NCBI GenBank assembly: GCA_018066285.1
Contig: JAGHRS010000029.1
Span: 1-64,000, forward strand
Direction of reading: 5' to 3'
Length of the DNA: 64,000 bases
Source of the DNA: Candidatus Treponema caballi
GTDB taxonomy: Bacteria > Spirochaetota > Spirochaetia > Treponematales > Treponemataceae
Shown: positions 50,347 through 59,854 of the stretch, in pieces
How the letters are laid out: each line of letters opens with the position of its first letter
Numbering within the stretch: position 1 is the first letter of the stretch
Translations under genes and position numbers: made by a program
The notes under the pieces: model-generated
The model's database searches: none
What the model saw: the letters and a program-made list of their open reading frames with translations, nothing else
Told to the model about the DNA's origin: nothing

Positions 50347-51483
50347 TTATATCTTCAACACGCCGTTTTCTTCAACGGTAAACGTGCTGCCGTCCTCGTA
50401 AGTAATGACGATTGTCGGGTCGCGGACAACACCATCCAGATGGATGAACGTGTCAGCGTCGTTGTCGTAGTTTGCGCCGACTGCAAAGTGGCATGTGTGG
50501 AACGCCTTCTCGTCCTCGAGCATGTTGCCGTTTATTGTTGCTGCCGGGTTAAGCCCGATACCGAGCTCGCCGATGTGGCGTGAGTTTCTGAAGAATGCAT
50601 CCGCTTTTTCAGCGCTGAACGTACCGTCCGCTTTCATGGCAAGCGACTTCTGCTCGCTCGCGGTGATGGACGCAAGCAGTTTTCCGGCATCGCTTTCAGG
50701 CGACGGCGGGTTTGAGTGAGCGTCGTAGACTGCTGATATATAGCCGTCAGTGAAATCGCAGATGATCGGTTCGGTAATGATGCCGTCGGGAATGTCGGCA
50801 TAGCTCATTGAGCCGTCGTACACAATGCGTCCCTTACAGCTGGCAATCTCCGGGCTGATGAAAACTTCGCCCGCGGGAATGTTGCCGCCCTTGCCGCCTT
50901 TGGTGAAATCGCCGTTGTCATCAAACGGCTTCCGTCCCTTTACACCGAACGTAATGTCGGTGCCTGCAGGGGCGGTAACATGGACGGACACAGCATTTTC
51001 AAAGCGTACAGAAAGGTCTTTGCAGCGTTTCTGAAGCAGCGCGTAGTCAATGTTTGCCGTGCGCGCGAACATGTCGATGGTGACGCCCGGAGTCCAGACA
51101 CCACGGAGTGTCTTTGTAGCATCCATCTGGTAATCGAAGATGTGGTTGAATTCCTGACCCTCAAAAACATACGGATGAGCCATCGCCTCTTCATCCTTGC
51201 CGATTTTGTCAGCTGAGATGGAAAGAATGATTTCGGGATTTGTCTTGAACGCCGCGATGACTGCCTTGTCGGCAAAATCAAGCAGCGACTTCTGCTTCTG
51301 GATGATGACGACAGGTTCGCCGCCATACTCAACAGCGGCGTCGTACAGCGCCATGCTGACTGCCATTACATCCTTTTTCGGATTTGTAACGATGAGCACA
51401 CGCTCACCTTTCTTCATGCCGCATACATCACGGATGACCGTGCGCGCGCCTTCCGTAATCTCATCCGGATAAAATTCTGCCAT
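50347..51483 (-). CDS. M29-family aminopeptidase
   Basis: 378 residues with AGAGG before the ATG. It matches the thermophilic/AmpS metallopeptidase family: N-terminal alpha/beta domain (MKKGERVLIVTNPKKDVMAVSMALYDAAVEYGGEPVVII) and a C-terminal metal domain with GNIPAGEVFISPE, IGELGIGLNPAATINGNMLEDEKAFHTCHFAVGANYDND and FIHLDGVVRDPTI, which hold the Glu, His and Asp ligands. It would release N-terminal residues from peptides in the cytoplasm. It follows mnmE by 8 nt and ends the operon. Confidence 0.85.
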   Translation of the reverse strand: MAEFYPDEITEGARTVIRDVCGMKKGERVLIVTNPKKDVMAVSMALYDAAVEYGGEPVVIIQKQKSLLDFADKAVIAAFKTNPEIILSISADKIGKDEEAMAHPYVFEGQEFNHIFDYQMDATKTLRGVWTPGVTIDMFARTANIDYALLQKRCKDLSVRFENAVSVHVTAPAGTDITFGVKGRKPFDDNGDFTKGGKGGNIPAGEVFISPEIASCKGRIVYDGSMSYADIPDGIITEPIICDFTDGYISAVYDAHSNPPSPESDAGKLLASITASEQKSLAMKADGTFSAEKADAFFRNSRHIGELGIGLNPAATINGNMLEDEKAFHTCHFAVGANYDNDADTFIHLDGVVRDPTIVITYEDGSTFTVEENGVLKI

Positions 51484-51491
51484 ATTACCTC

Positions 51492-53045
51492 TTACTTGCC
51501 CACACAGAAGCGGGCGAAGATGTTTTCAAGAATGTCGTCGGGGCTCGTTTCGCCAGTGATTTCAGCAAGCGCATCAAGTGCGTCCTCAATGTCCTGGACG
51601 ACGGCGTCGAGGCCGAGCCCTGTGTCAGCGTCAGGTGAAATGACTTCAAGTGCGTGGTTGAGCGAATCAAGTGCTTCATCTACCGACGCCTTCTGCCGTG
51701 CAGAGCCAAGTCCCGCCTGCTGCCGGCTTGTGCTCACCTGCTTTGAAAGCAGCTCGTGGACGCCGTTCATCAGCTCAGGGATACCCTCGCCTGTTTTAGC
51801 GCTGATACGCACCTGGGGAACGTGCGCGAGTACGCTTTTGAGCGCGTTGTCGGCTGCGTTTTCAAAAGCGTCGCCTGCTGATAAGGCAGCGTCCGCCTTC
51901 AAGGCAGCGGGCGCTTTCGTTGCATCCGCAACATCGCACTTATTCCAGACAAGGACCATGCAGCTTTCAAGACCCCGGCTTCCAGAAGCATCGTTGGCAG
52001 ACAAGGCAGTACCGGCTTTCAAGACCTGAGGGGCTGCCAGCCGCTTCAGATTAGCGATATCGTCAGGAAGCAACCCCGCGCCCGCATCTGCAAGGTACAG
52101 CACGATGTCTGCATCTTCGGCGAGGTCAAGAGAACGCTCAACGCCAGACTGCTCAATAACATCGTCTGACTGGCGGAGTCCTGCAGTATCAAAAAGGCGG
52201 GCGGGAATGCCGCCGAAACTAACCCAGCTTTCTATCCAGTCGCGGGTGGTGCCTTCTATGTCGGAGACAATCGCCCGCTCTTCTTTCAAAAGCAGATTGA
52301 ACAGGCTGGACTTGCCTGCATTGGTGCGGCCCGCAAGAACGATGCGCACACCGTCCTGATACAGCTTCTCGCCAGCCCACGTGTCTGCAAGGCGGGAAAG
52401 TGCATCGCGGGCTTCAATAAGTTCTGCCGGGTCAAAGGCGTCTGCTATTGTTTCCTCATCTTCCGGATACTCGATTTCTGCCTCGATTGAAGCAGTGGTT
52501 CTTATAAGCAGGCCTTTTACCCGGGCCAGTTCGTCAAACAGCGCCCCGGAAAGGCGTCCTGCAGCCCGGCTCCGGCTTTCGTCGGTGCGTGAGTCTATAA
52601 TTTCGCGGATAGCTTCAGCGCGAGTCAGATCGGTCTTGCCGTTGACGTACGCTCTGAAAGAAAACTCGCCACGTTCAGCCGCGCGGAATCCGTTTTTCAA
52701 AAGCAGCCTGTACACAGCCATGACCGGGGCGGTGCCGCCGTGACAGGAGATTTCCACCATGTCCTCGCCGGTAAAGCTTTTGGGGGCGCGGTACACGCTG
52801 AGCATGACCTCGTCTATGCGCGCGGCGTCTGCCTTGCAAGCAGCTGATGCCTGTTTTTCCGGGTCGACAATCCAGCCGTAGAGCAGAGTGTAGCCGGCAG
52901 CTTTTTTCAGCGCTTCAGGTCGTGAAAAAACGTGAGAAACAAGTTCTATGCAGCCTTTACCGCTCGTCCTTATGACAGCGAGTGCAGATGGCGCAAGTGC
53001 TGTTGCAATGGCGGCTATCGGTTCTTCCGGAGTGTAACTGCTCAT
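51492..53045 (-). CDS. mnmE: tRNA uridine-5-carboxymethylaminomethyl modification GTPase
   Basis: 517 residues, about 60 more than usual. The N-terminal folate-binding domain, helical domain and inserted G domain are all present: GRTNAGKSSLF (G1), DIEGTTRD (G2), DTAGL (G3), NKCD (G4), SAKTGEG (G5), and the catalytic C-terminal FCVGK. With MnmG it modifies the wobble uridine of several tRNAs. The extra length comes from Ala-rich inserts on both sides of G4, each with K-A-x-x-A-L-S-A-x-D-A. The ATG overlaps the end of the PAP2 gene (ATGA). Confidence 0.95.
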   Translation of the reverse strand: MSSYTPEEPIAAIATALAPSALAVIRTSGKGCIELVSHVFSRPEALKKAAGYTLLYGWIVDPEKQASAACKADAARIDEVMLSVYRAPKSFTGEDMVEISCHGGTAPVMAVYRLLLKNGFRAAERGEFSFRAYVNGKTDLTRAEAIREIIDSRTDESRSRAAGRLSGALFDELARVKGLLIRTTASIEAEIEYPEDEETIADAFDPAELIEARDALSRLADTWAGEKLYQDGVRIVLAGRTNAGKSSLFNLLLKEERAIVSDIEGTTRDWIESWVSFGGIPARLFDTAGLRQSDDVIEQSGVERSLDLAEDADIVLYLADAGAGLLPDDIANLKRLAAPQVLKAGTALSANDASGSRGLESCMVLVWNKCDVADATKAPAALKADAALSAGDAFENAADNALKSVLAHVPQVRISAKTGEGIPELMNGVHELLSKQVSTSRQQAGLGSARQKASVDEALDSLNHALEVISPDADTGLGLDAVVQDIEDALDALAEITGETSPDDILENIFARFCVGK

Positions 53046-53965
53046 TCAGCAGCGCCTTCCGGAACAGAGGAAGCTTTTGCAGATTCACCAAGCCCGAGTT
53101 TTATGAAAACGAGCGGTGAAACGTACAGAGCCATGAAACAGGTAACCAGGTATCTGATGAAACGGAACAGCGCACGGAGTTCTCCTTCTGAAGGGAAGAA
53201 CAGTTTCATCAGCAGGTATGGTACCAGTGTAATCGCTGCGCCAAGCAGAAAACGAAGCACTTTCTGCTTTATTGTTCCCTTTGAAGCATCAAAACCGCCC
53301 TGTTTTTCCAGCAGGATACAGCCGAGTTCCAGTCCGAAAAAACCACCTGTCATGCTTGAATCAACGTTATCAAGCAGCAGGAGAAGATACGTCACAAGCG
53401 CTGCTATAAGAATGCGGTACGAAGTACGGAGCCCTGAAAGTTTTACATCTATCTGGTCTAAGAAGAGAACAACGAAAAGCGCAACCATGTAACCCAGACA
53501 AAGGCCACTGAGCACATCCGTCGGGTAGTGGACGCCGACATAACAGCGGGAAACGCCTATGAAAAGCGGCACAACCGCGGCAACCACGATACGCACCCAG
53601 CGCTTCCATTTTTTCTCGACAACGCCCATGACAGGGAACACCGCCGCCGCGCCTGCCGAGTGACCGGATGGTGTTGACCATGATGATTCTGTTGCAAGAC
53701 CTACTGAAGGGTCACGTGTATATGGGCGCGGAACACACAGACGGTTCTTTATGCCGGTGACGAGCGCCTGGGTAAAAAGCAGGGAAAAGCCCATTTTGCG
53801 GGCTTTTCTGTAATCAACACAAAAAGCGTAGAATAAAAGAATGACAATATATATCGGTGAGTTGAAAACAACATGAATGAACTTACCAAGCACATCCAGA
53901 GGTGCACAACGTATTGTCTGAATCGCGCGGATTACCTGTAATCCCCATTCATAAATATCTTCCAT
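53042..53965 (-). CDS. PAP2-family membrane phosphatase
   Basis: 307 residues, about eight predicted membrane helices, AGGAG before the ATG. The three phosphatase motifs are in order: KNRLCVPRP (about residue 73), PSGHS (about 99) and SRCYVGVHYPTD (about 137-148). Enzymes of this type remove phosphate from undecaprenyl pyrophosphate, phosphatidate or similar lipids. A long C-terminal half with four more helices and LEKQGGFDASKGTIKQK is unusual for a PAP2 protein. Third from last in the operon that runs from 56166 to 50347. Confidence 0.88.
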   Translation of the reverse strand: MEDIYEWGLQVIRAIQTIRCAPLDVLGKFIHVVFNSPIYIVILLFYAFCVDYRKARKMGFSLLFTQALVTGIKNRLCVPRPYTRDPSVGLATESSWSTPSGHSAGAAAVFPVMGVVEKKWKRWVRIVVAAVVPLFIGVSRCYVGVHYPTDVLSGLCLGYMVALFVVLFLDQIDVKLSGLRTSYRILIAALVTYLLLLLDNVDSSMTGGFFGLELGCILLEKQGGFDASKGTIKQKVLRFLLGAAITLVPYLLMKLFFPSEGELRALFRFIRYLVTCFMALYVSPLVFIKLGLGESAKASSVPEGAAE

Positions 53966-53982
53966 CTTTTTCTCCTGAATTT

Positions 53983-56166
53983 TTACCCGAACGGATATGG
54001 TGTATCTCCCGGGTCAGGGAATATGTCGCCATATCTGCCCGAGTTATTCCAGTACATGTAGCCATGGTTCACAGAATCACGCACTCCATATACCTCACGT
54101 TTTACATAATCCTCATCATAATACTGTTTATCATAGGACACGCCAAGATAAAATGCCTGAACCCACGGGCGGATGATGACCTTATTCCGTCCAATAACGG
54201 TATTGCGCCATGTTCCGTAATAATAGACACGGTACGGCCGTTCAATGACCGGCGTATACGTCAGGAATGTCTGCTCAAAGTGACTCGGATAGAACATCGG
54301 GCAGATGACATCAACGTAGTTTGAGAGAAGTTCTACATCCTGACCGGTACGGGCGCCGCTTCTGTACCATCCGTTTGCACCGTATATATCGATGCTGATT
54401 GGCGCGTGTATGTTTTCGCGGGCATAAGAAAGGAATGACATGAGCGCACTTTCCTTATCCATTCCCGGGTCTTTCCAGCTGTAGCGGGCATCATTCAGGT
54501 TGAGGCCATCCGTCGGGAAGCGGATGTAATCAAACTGGATTTCATCAAATCCGCGTGAAATAAGTTCGTTAGCAATGGCAACGTTGTACTGCCAGATTTC
54601 CTCACAGTACGGATCGCACCAGTATTCGTCGTAGTAGCTGATACCGCCCTCATCGTTGTGGTAGTTGCTGACACCAAGCCAGGAACCGCCGTTCACATCT
54701 TTTACAGCGTACTGTCCCTTATCATAGCGCCAGAGATTCTTATCCTTGAAGGATACAATGCGCGCAATCAGATAGAGCCCCGCTTCCTTACACTGCGGGA
54801 CAAAATCCTCAAGATCAATGGCGTACATGCTCGACTGCGCCTTTTCGTTAATCCAGTCGTCTTTTGAGATGTACCGGAGCCAGCCTGCGTCATCCTTCAT
54901 ATCGATGACAATGGAATCAAGCTTGTTTTCCGTGCAGATATCTATGAACTCCTGAGCGTAATCACGCTTATATGCCTGTCCGGCAGGAACATAGAGCGAC
55001 TTTCTGTTATCTGCGACAGCTTCATACGGACTGGCTGATTTCGTCATATCAAGCATCCACAGTTCGCTGAACGCAAGCGCCTGACCAAATCCTGTCGCTT
55101 CCGCCGGAATCCACATGCACTGCGGATCAGAGCCCTGTATTCTCGCAAGAACACGCCATTCTGCAGCTGATTCAGGTGCGCCCATAAACATATGTGTATC
55201 CAGATTGAAGGAACCAAAGCCGTTCGGGCGGACATACAGCAGGCGGTTTCCGGCAAGAGTCAGGCTGTCAATCGAAGAGATTTCCATGCTGTCTTTACCA
55301 AGAAGAACGCCTTCTTTCTTATCCCAATCAAGTTTGTATACACCCGGCATGAATGAATTGCTGATGTACACTTCCGTGACAAGCTTTCCTTCTGCATTCA
55401 GGCGGCTGGTAGTCAGGATTTCCGCAAGTTCATCCGGAGACGCCTGTGTCTTCATGACCTCAAAACCTGCCTCTATATCTGTCCAGACAGGCTTTTTTGC
55501 ATTTGGGGAGTAATATGAAAGACCATAAATTGAGTGACTCAGGAATACGACCAGTTCCGTTTCATCCGGATTTCCCGCCACAGGCATTTCTGCAACAGCA
55601 ACAGCTTTCGCACCGTTCGTTCTGGCTGAAAAACCAATGCTTTTCCAGGTACGTCCGGCATCATAACTAAGATACACTTCGTCTTTTGTAGTCGTAACAA
55701 GGATATCCGGATTTGAAGGGTCGGACTGCAGATCTTTCAGCTGTGCTGTCTGCTTTTTAAATGTTTTGTCTTCACCATCGTATTCTTTGATGGTCAGGAC
55801 AGGAAGTCCTTCGTTACGAGGTTCAAAAGAAGTGAGGTCAGATGAGGTGTATATGCCTTCAGAAGTGAGGAAAAACCATGAATCTTGAGTTTTCAGCAGT
55901 TTATAGACTGCTCCGCCTGTCCACAGAGGAACCATTTTTCCCCCGTGCATTGTATAAAGACCTGTTGATGTTCCAACAAGAGTATTTTCCCAGATAAACG
56001 GATTGGCTGTTTCCACAGTTTCATCTGCTTTTGCCGTATCTGTTTCAAGCAGCGGAATGGTTACTTTCCTGTGAATCTGAAACTGTCCCTGAGCATCCGA
56101 AAGGAACATTGGAATACTGATACACAGCAGCAAAACTGCTGAGATTTTGATGAGTCGACACTTCAT
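53983..56166 (-). CDS. Exported protein with sensor-like propeller and DUF4015 glycosidase-like domain
   Basis: 727 residues with signal peptide (LLLCISIPMFLSDAQG). Residues about 50-370 have BNR/sialidase-like repeats (TTTKDEVYLSYDAGRTWKSIGF, FFLTSEGIYTSSDLTSF), fitting a propeller. Residues about 385-727 match the DUF4015 putative glycosidase: DSIVIDMKDDAGWLRYIS, YLIARIVSFKD, GFDEIQFDYIRFPTDG, ISIDIYGANGW and DVICPMFYPSHFE, a barrel with probable acidic catalytic residues. No substrate is known. The GATACT box 6 nt before the ATG and the lack of a ribosome site suggest a leaderless mRNA. First gene of its operon. Confidence 0.82.
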   Translation of the reverse strand: MKCRLIKISAVLLLCISIPMFLSDAQGQFQIHRKVTIPLLETDTAKADETVETANPFIWENTLVGTSTGLYTMHGGKMVPLWTGGAVYKLLKTQDSWFFLTSEGIYTSSDLTSFEPRNEGLPVLTIKEYDGEDKTFKKQTAQLKDLQSDPSNPDILVTTTKDEVYLSYDAGRTWKSIGFSARTNGAKAVAVAEMPVAGNPDETELVVFLSHSIYGLSYYSPNAKKPVWTDIEAGFEVMKTQASPDELAEILTTSRLNAEGKLVTEVYISNSFMPGVYKLDWDKKEGVLLGKDSMEISSIDSLTLAGNRLLYVRPNGFGSFNLDTHMFMGAPESAAEWRVLARIQGSDPQCMWIPAEATGFGQALAFSELWMLDMTKSASPYEAVADNRKSLYVPAGQAYKRDYAQEFIDICTENKLDSIVIDMKDDAGWLRYISKDDWINEKAQSSMYAIDLEDFVPQCKEAGLYLIARIVSFKDKNLWRYDKGQYAVKDVNGGSWLGVSNYHNDEGGISYYDEYWCDPYCEEIWQYNVAIANELISRGFDEIQFDYIRFPTDGLNLNDARYSWKDPGMDKESALMSFLSYARENIHAPISIDIYGANGWYRSGARTGQDVELLSNYVDVICPMFYPSHFEQTFLTYTPVIERPYRVYYYGTWRNTVIGRNKVIIRPWVQAFYLGVSYDKQYYDEDYVKREVYGVRDSVNHGYMYWNNSGRYGDIFPDPGDTPYPFG

Positions 56167-56224
56167 ACGTTCAGTATCGGATTTTTTTAATGCGGGCTAC
56201 ACTGTTATAAATGCAAAATTCTGC

Positions 56225-56230
56225 TATAAT
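56225..56230 (+). promoter_or_regulatory. Extended -10 box of pfk (leaderless)
   Basis: TGC-TATAAT with the hexamer at 56225-56230, 7 nt before the ATG at 56238. The -35 region is poor and there is no Shine-Dalgarno site. Confidence 0.6.
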
Positions 56231-56237
56231 TTATGAC

Positions 56238-57323
56238 ATGCAAGACTCTGCTGTAAAACGTTTTGGAATTCTGACATCTGGCGGCGACTGCCCCGGACTT
56301 AACGCCGCAATCCGCGGTGTGTGCCGTACTGCAATGGATGAATACGGCATGCAGGCAATCGGTATTGAAGAAGGTTACCGCGGTCTTATAGAAGGGCGTG
56401 CTCATGAACTGGGCAGAGATGCTTTTGCGGGAATCCTCACCCGGGGCGGTACCATTCTTGGCACATCACGTGAAAAACCGTTCAAAATGACTGAAGTTGA
56501 TCCTGAAACCGGAAGAACAGCTGTTGAATCAATCAAATACAACTACAAGCAGTGGGGACTTGATGCGCTCGTCATCCTCGGCGGAAACGGCACCAATTCT
56601 ACAGGCGCGCTTCTTGCCCGCGAAGGCCTCAACGTCATCGGTCTTCCAAAAACCATAGACAACGATATCGCTGAAACTGAAATAACATTTGGCTTTCACA
56701 CCGCCGTTTCAGTTGCTACCGAAGCAATTGACCGCCTGCACACAACAGCGCACAGTCACAGTCGCATTATGATTATTGAAGTCATGGGCCACAAAGCAGG
56801 ATGGCTTGGCTTATACGCAGGAATTGCAGGCGGCGGTGACGTCATTCTCCTGCCTGAAATCCCCTATAATATTGACCCTATTGCAAAGCATATAAAACAG
56901 CGCAAGGAAGACGGACACCCGTTCTCCATTGTTGTCGTCGCAGAAGGTGCACTTTCAAAAGAAGAAGCGCTTCTTGAAAAGAAAGAGCTTAAGAAGCGAC
57001 GTGCCGAAATGCCGTATTCCATAGCGTACCGTGTTGCCAAAGAGCTTGAAAGTGCTACTGGTCTTGAGTCACGCGTCACCGTGCTCGGTTATCTGCAACG
57101 CGGAGGAACGCCTGTTCCGTATGACCGTGTTCTTGCAACTCAGTTCGGCACGTATGCTGCACACATGCTTGCAAAGGGCGATTTCAGCAAGCTCGTTGCC
57201 CTTCAGAACGGCGTGCCGGTTGGCGTTCCCTTAGAAAAAATCGCCGGAAAAATCAAAAGAGTTCCCTTAGATCATCCGCTGCTTATGTCAGCCCGCGAAG
57301 TCGGAACCTGCTTCGGAGACTGA
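56238..57323 (+). CDS. pfkA: 6-phosphofructokinase
   Basis: 361 residues from ATG 56238. GILTSGGDCPGLNAAIRG starts the phosphate-donor site; PKTIDNDI carries the catalytic Asp; MGHKAGWLGLYAG and LGYLQRGGTPVPYDR bind fructose 6-phosphate. The donor loop reads GGNGT: Gly at the position that favours ATP, but Asn where E. coli has Asp103. Lys in PKTIDND is found in PPi enzymes and in the mixed group III ATP enzymes. I expect ATP use, though the pair of residues is not the common one. Forms an operon with the FMN-enzyme gene. Confidence 0.92.
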   Translation: MQDSAVKRFGILTSGGDCPGLNAAIRGVCRTAMDEYGMQAIGIEEGYRGLIEGRAHELGRDAFAGILTRGGTILGTSREKPFKMTEVDPETGRTAVESIKYNYKQWGLDALVILGGNGTNSTGALLAREGLNVIGLPKTIDNDIAETEITFGFHTAVSVATEAIDRLHTTAHSHSRIMIIEVMGHKAGWLGLYAGIAGGGDVILLPEIPYNIDPIAKHIKQRKEDGHPFSIVVVAEGALSKEEALLEKKELKKRRAEMPYSIAYRVAKELESATGLESRVTVLGYLQRGGTPVPYDRVLATQFGTYAAHMLAKGDFSKLVALQNGVPVGVPLEKIAGKIKRVPLDHPLLMSAREVGTCFGD

Positions 57324-57324
57324 C

Positions 57325-58248
57325 ATGCCTCAGACAAAGAACTTTAAATGTCACTTCTGCCCGGAATGCCTGGGCAACGGATGTGTTGGAGAAATGCCCG
57401 GAATGGGCGGCTTTGACAACAGCATCAACTTTCAGCTGAACTGCATCAACTGGCTGCATCTTGAGGCAAAACTCAGCCGCAAGGGCCTTTTGCGCCCCGA
57501 AACAGAGGATGAAATTCCCCTGCCTGCAATCCGCCTGGCTCCGCTTACCGGAGGCGTCGAGAACATCGGCTACGAGTCAGAGCGTATGTTCTACTTCGAC
57601 ATGCTCCGCTCGGCATATCTTGCCGGCATAAAGCTTTCCATAGGCGACGGCTGTCCTGACGAAAAGCTGCTTTCAGGCATTCTCGCCATACGCTCGCTAC
57701 GCACTGAGTTCCACGACATAGACAAAGACATTAAGGGCGCAGTCTTCATTAAGCCCTATCCGGATGACAAACTCCTTGAACGGATGGAATGGTCGCGCGA
57801 AGTTGCTGAGATAATCGGCGTCGACATTGATTCATTCAACATCGTCACCATGAGGAACCTTGTCTCTCTTGAACAGAAGAGCGCGGAACAGCTGATAAAG
57901 CTTAAGAAAGCCGCAAAGGTACCGTTTGCCATTAAAGGCATTTTCACCAGAAACGACATTGAGCTCGTGAAGGAAGTGCGCCCGGACATTGCCGTCATCT
58001 CCAATCATGGCGGCCGTGTCGAAAACCGGATTGGAAGCACGGCAAGCTTCCTTTCTGAACATGGCGAAGAAATCAGGAACTACTGCGGCGAACTCTGGAT
58101 AGACGGTGGCATCAGGCGTCACAACGACCTTCTTGCAGCCGGTTACTACGGCGTAAAAGAAGTCTTGGTAGGCCGCCCGCTCATATCCGCATTGTGCCAC
58201 GGCGGCACGGATGAAGTCGCAGCAATCGCCCGCAAGCTCGCGCACTGA
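57325..58248 (+). CDS. FMN-dependent alpha-hydroxy-acid dehydrogenase-like protein
   Basis: 307 residues, one nt after pfk. The C-terminal half has the FMN-enzyme features: PFAIKGIFTRNDIELV (catalytic Lys region), AVISNHGGRVENR (His and Arg for substrate) and LWIDGGIRRHNDLLAAGYYGVKEVLVGRPLI (FMN phosphate). The N-terminus is not the usual one: residues 8-22 hold four Cys in CHFCPECLGNGC, a possible metal or Fe-S site. The family oxidises lactate or similar acids, or isomerises isopentenyl diphosphate; this one cannot be placed. Cotranscription with pfk suggests carbohydrate metabolism. Confidence 0.8.
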   Translation: MPQTKNFKCHFCPECLGNGCVGEMPGMGGFDNSINFQLNCINWLHLEAKLSRKGLLRPETEDEIPLPAIRLAPLTGGVENIGYESERMFYFDMLRSAYLAGIKLSIGDGCPDEKLLSGILAIRSLRTEFHDIDKDIKGAVFIKPYPDDKLLERMEWSREVAEIIGVDIDSFNIVTMRNLVSLEQKSAEQLIKLKKAAKVPFAIKGIFTRNDIELVKEVRPDIAVISNHGGRVENRIGSTASFLSEHGEEIRNYCGELWIDGGIRRHNDLLAAGYYGVKEVLVGRPLISALCHGGTDEVAAIARKLAH

Positions 58249-58287
58249 GTTTTTTTTCTTTTTCACACAAATTCTGAATTCTCGTGC

Positions 58288-58293
58288 TATTAT
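58288..58293 (+). promoter_or_regulatory. Extended -10 box of the glycerol operon
   Basis: TGC-TATTAT with the hexamer at 58288-58293. The expected leader of about 60 nt has AAGGAG before the GTG start; I see no riboswitch in it. Confidence 0.4.
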
Positions 58294-58360
58294 ATACGTT
58301 GACGCTTAGCCGTCTGGTCTGCGTCACAGCGGGCATTTCCGCATCTATAAGGAGAATTCT

Positions 58361-59854
58361 GTGGAAAAAAAGTACATCATAGCCCTTGATCAGGGAACAA
58401 CATCATCTCGTGCCATTGTGTACGACAAGAACGCACATCCGCTTGGCTCAAAGCAGAAGGAATTCACACAGTTTTTCCCTCAGCCGGGCTGGGTTGAGCA
58501 CGACGCTGAAGAACTGTTCAAGTGTCAGCTTGAAGTAATGCAGATGCTGCTTATTGAGAAAGAAATCAAGATGGACGAGATTGCTGCCATCGGTATCACC
58601 AACCAGAGAGAAACAGTCGTCCTCTGGGATAAAAAGACAGGCAAGCCTGTGTACCACGCGATTGTCTGGCAGTGCAGAAGAACGGCGGCACTTTGTGAAC
58701 AGCTCATGAAAGACGGATATGAGGATGTCATCCGCGAGAAGACAGGACTGCTTATCGACGCCTATTTCTCTGGCACCAAAATCAAATGGATCCTGGACAA
58801 CGTGCCGGGGCTCCGTGAGCGTGCAAAGAACGGTGAAATTCTTGCAGGAACAATTGATACGTGGCTTATCTGGAAGCTTTCAGGTGGCGCGCGTCACGTA
58901 ACGGATGTGACAAACGCAAGCCGCACCATGCTGTATAACATCTACCAGCTCGACTGGGATAATGACCTTCTGAAGCTGCTCGACATTCCGCGCTGCATGC
59001 TGCCTGAAGTCCGCGATTCAAGCGAGATTTACTGCAACACAGACTCTGATGTGTGCGGCTTCACCGTTCCGATTGCATCAGCCATCGGTGACCAGCAGTC
59101 AGCACTTTTCGGTCAGGGCTGTTTCGAGAAAGGCGACGCCAAGAACACATACGGAACAGGCTGCTTCATGCTCATGAACACGGGAACAAAGCCCGTTTAT
59201 TCAAAACGTCTCTTAACAACGATCGCGCTCGGCATGAACGGAGAAATCCAGTACGCGCTTGAAGGAAGCGTCTTTATCGGCGGCGCTGTCATTAAGTGGC
59301 TGCGTGATGAAGTCAAACTGATTTCATCTGCTCCGGAAATTGATAGGGAAGCAGAGAGCGTTCCTGATACAAACGGCGTGTACCTGGTGCCTGCGTTTGT
59401 CGGACTGGGAACACCTTATTGGGACATGTATGCGCGCGGAACGATTGTCGGTCTGACACGCGGAGCTGGAAAAGCGCACATCTGCCGCGCCGCCCTTGAA
59501 GGCATTGCATACGAAGTGCGTGACGTGCTCGACTGCATGATTGAAGACTCTGGCGCTGATATAAACGTGCTGAACGTTGACGGCGGCGCATGTGTCAGCA
59601 ACATCATGATGCAGTTTGAGTCTGACATCATGAACGTACCAGTCTGCAGGCCTAAAAACGTTGAGACGACAGCGCTCGGGGCGGCCTATCTTGCAGGACT
59701 TGCCACAGGTTTCTGGAAGAGCAAGAAGGAAATTCTTGAACGACGCGAGACTGATAAACTCTTTACGCCTTCAATGGACGAAGAAAAACGGAATAAACTG
59801 TACGCAGGCTGGAAGCGCGCCGTTGAGCGTTCCCGTGCCTGGGAGGAGGAATAA
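58361..59854 (+). CDS. glpK: Glycerol kinase
   Basis: 497 residues, starting with GTG after AAGGAG. The sequence follows the FGGY kinase plan: [18 protein letters not shown] (ATP phosphate loop), [77 protein letters not shown] and the C-terminal [18 protein letters not shown]. It makes glycerol 3-phosphate. First gene of a four-gene operon; its stop overlaps the next start (TAATG). No glycerol channel gene is nearby. Confidence 0.97.
   Translation: MEKKYIIALDQGTTSSRAIVYDKNAHPLGSKQKEFTQFFPQPGWVEHDAEELFKCQLEVMQMLLIEKEIKMDEIAAIGITNQRETVVLWDKKTGKPVYHAIVWQCRRTAALCEQLMKDGYEDVIREKTGLLIDAYFSGTKIKWILDNVPGLRERAKNGEILAGTIDTWLIWKLSGGARHVTDVTNASRTMLYNIYQLDWDNDLLKLLDIPRCMLPEVRDSSEIYCNTDSDVCGFTVPIASAIGDQQSALFGQGCFEKGDAKNTYGTGCFMLMNTGTKPVYSKRLLTTIALGMNGEIQYALEGSVFIGGAVIKWLRDEVKLISSAPEIDREAESVPDTNGVYLVPAFVGLGTPYWDMYARGTIVGLTRGAGKAHICRAALEGIAYEVRDVLDCMIEDSGADINVLNVDGGACVSNIMMQFESDIMNVPVCRPKNVETTALGAAYLAGLATGFWKSKKEILERRETDKLFTPSMDEEKRNKLYAGWKRAVERSRAWEEE

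Noticed and set aside
58294-58360. Possible riboswitch in the glpK leader
   Set aside because: Only a short GCGG/CCGC pairing can be seen; too small for a known riboswitch class.
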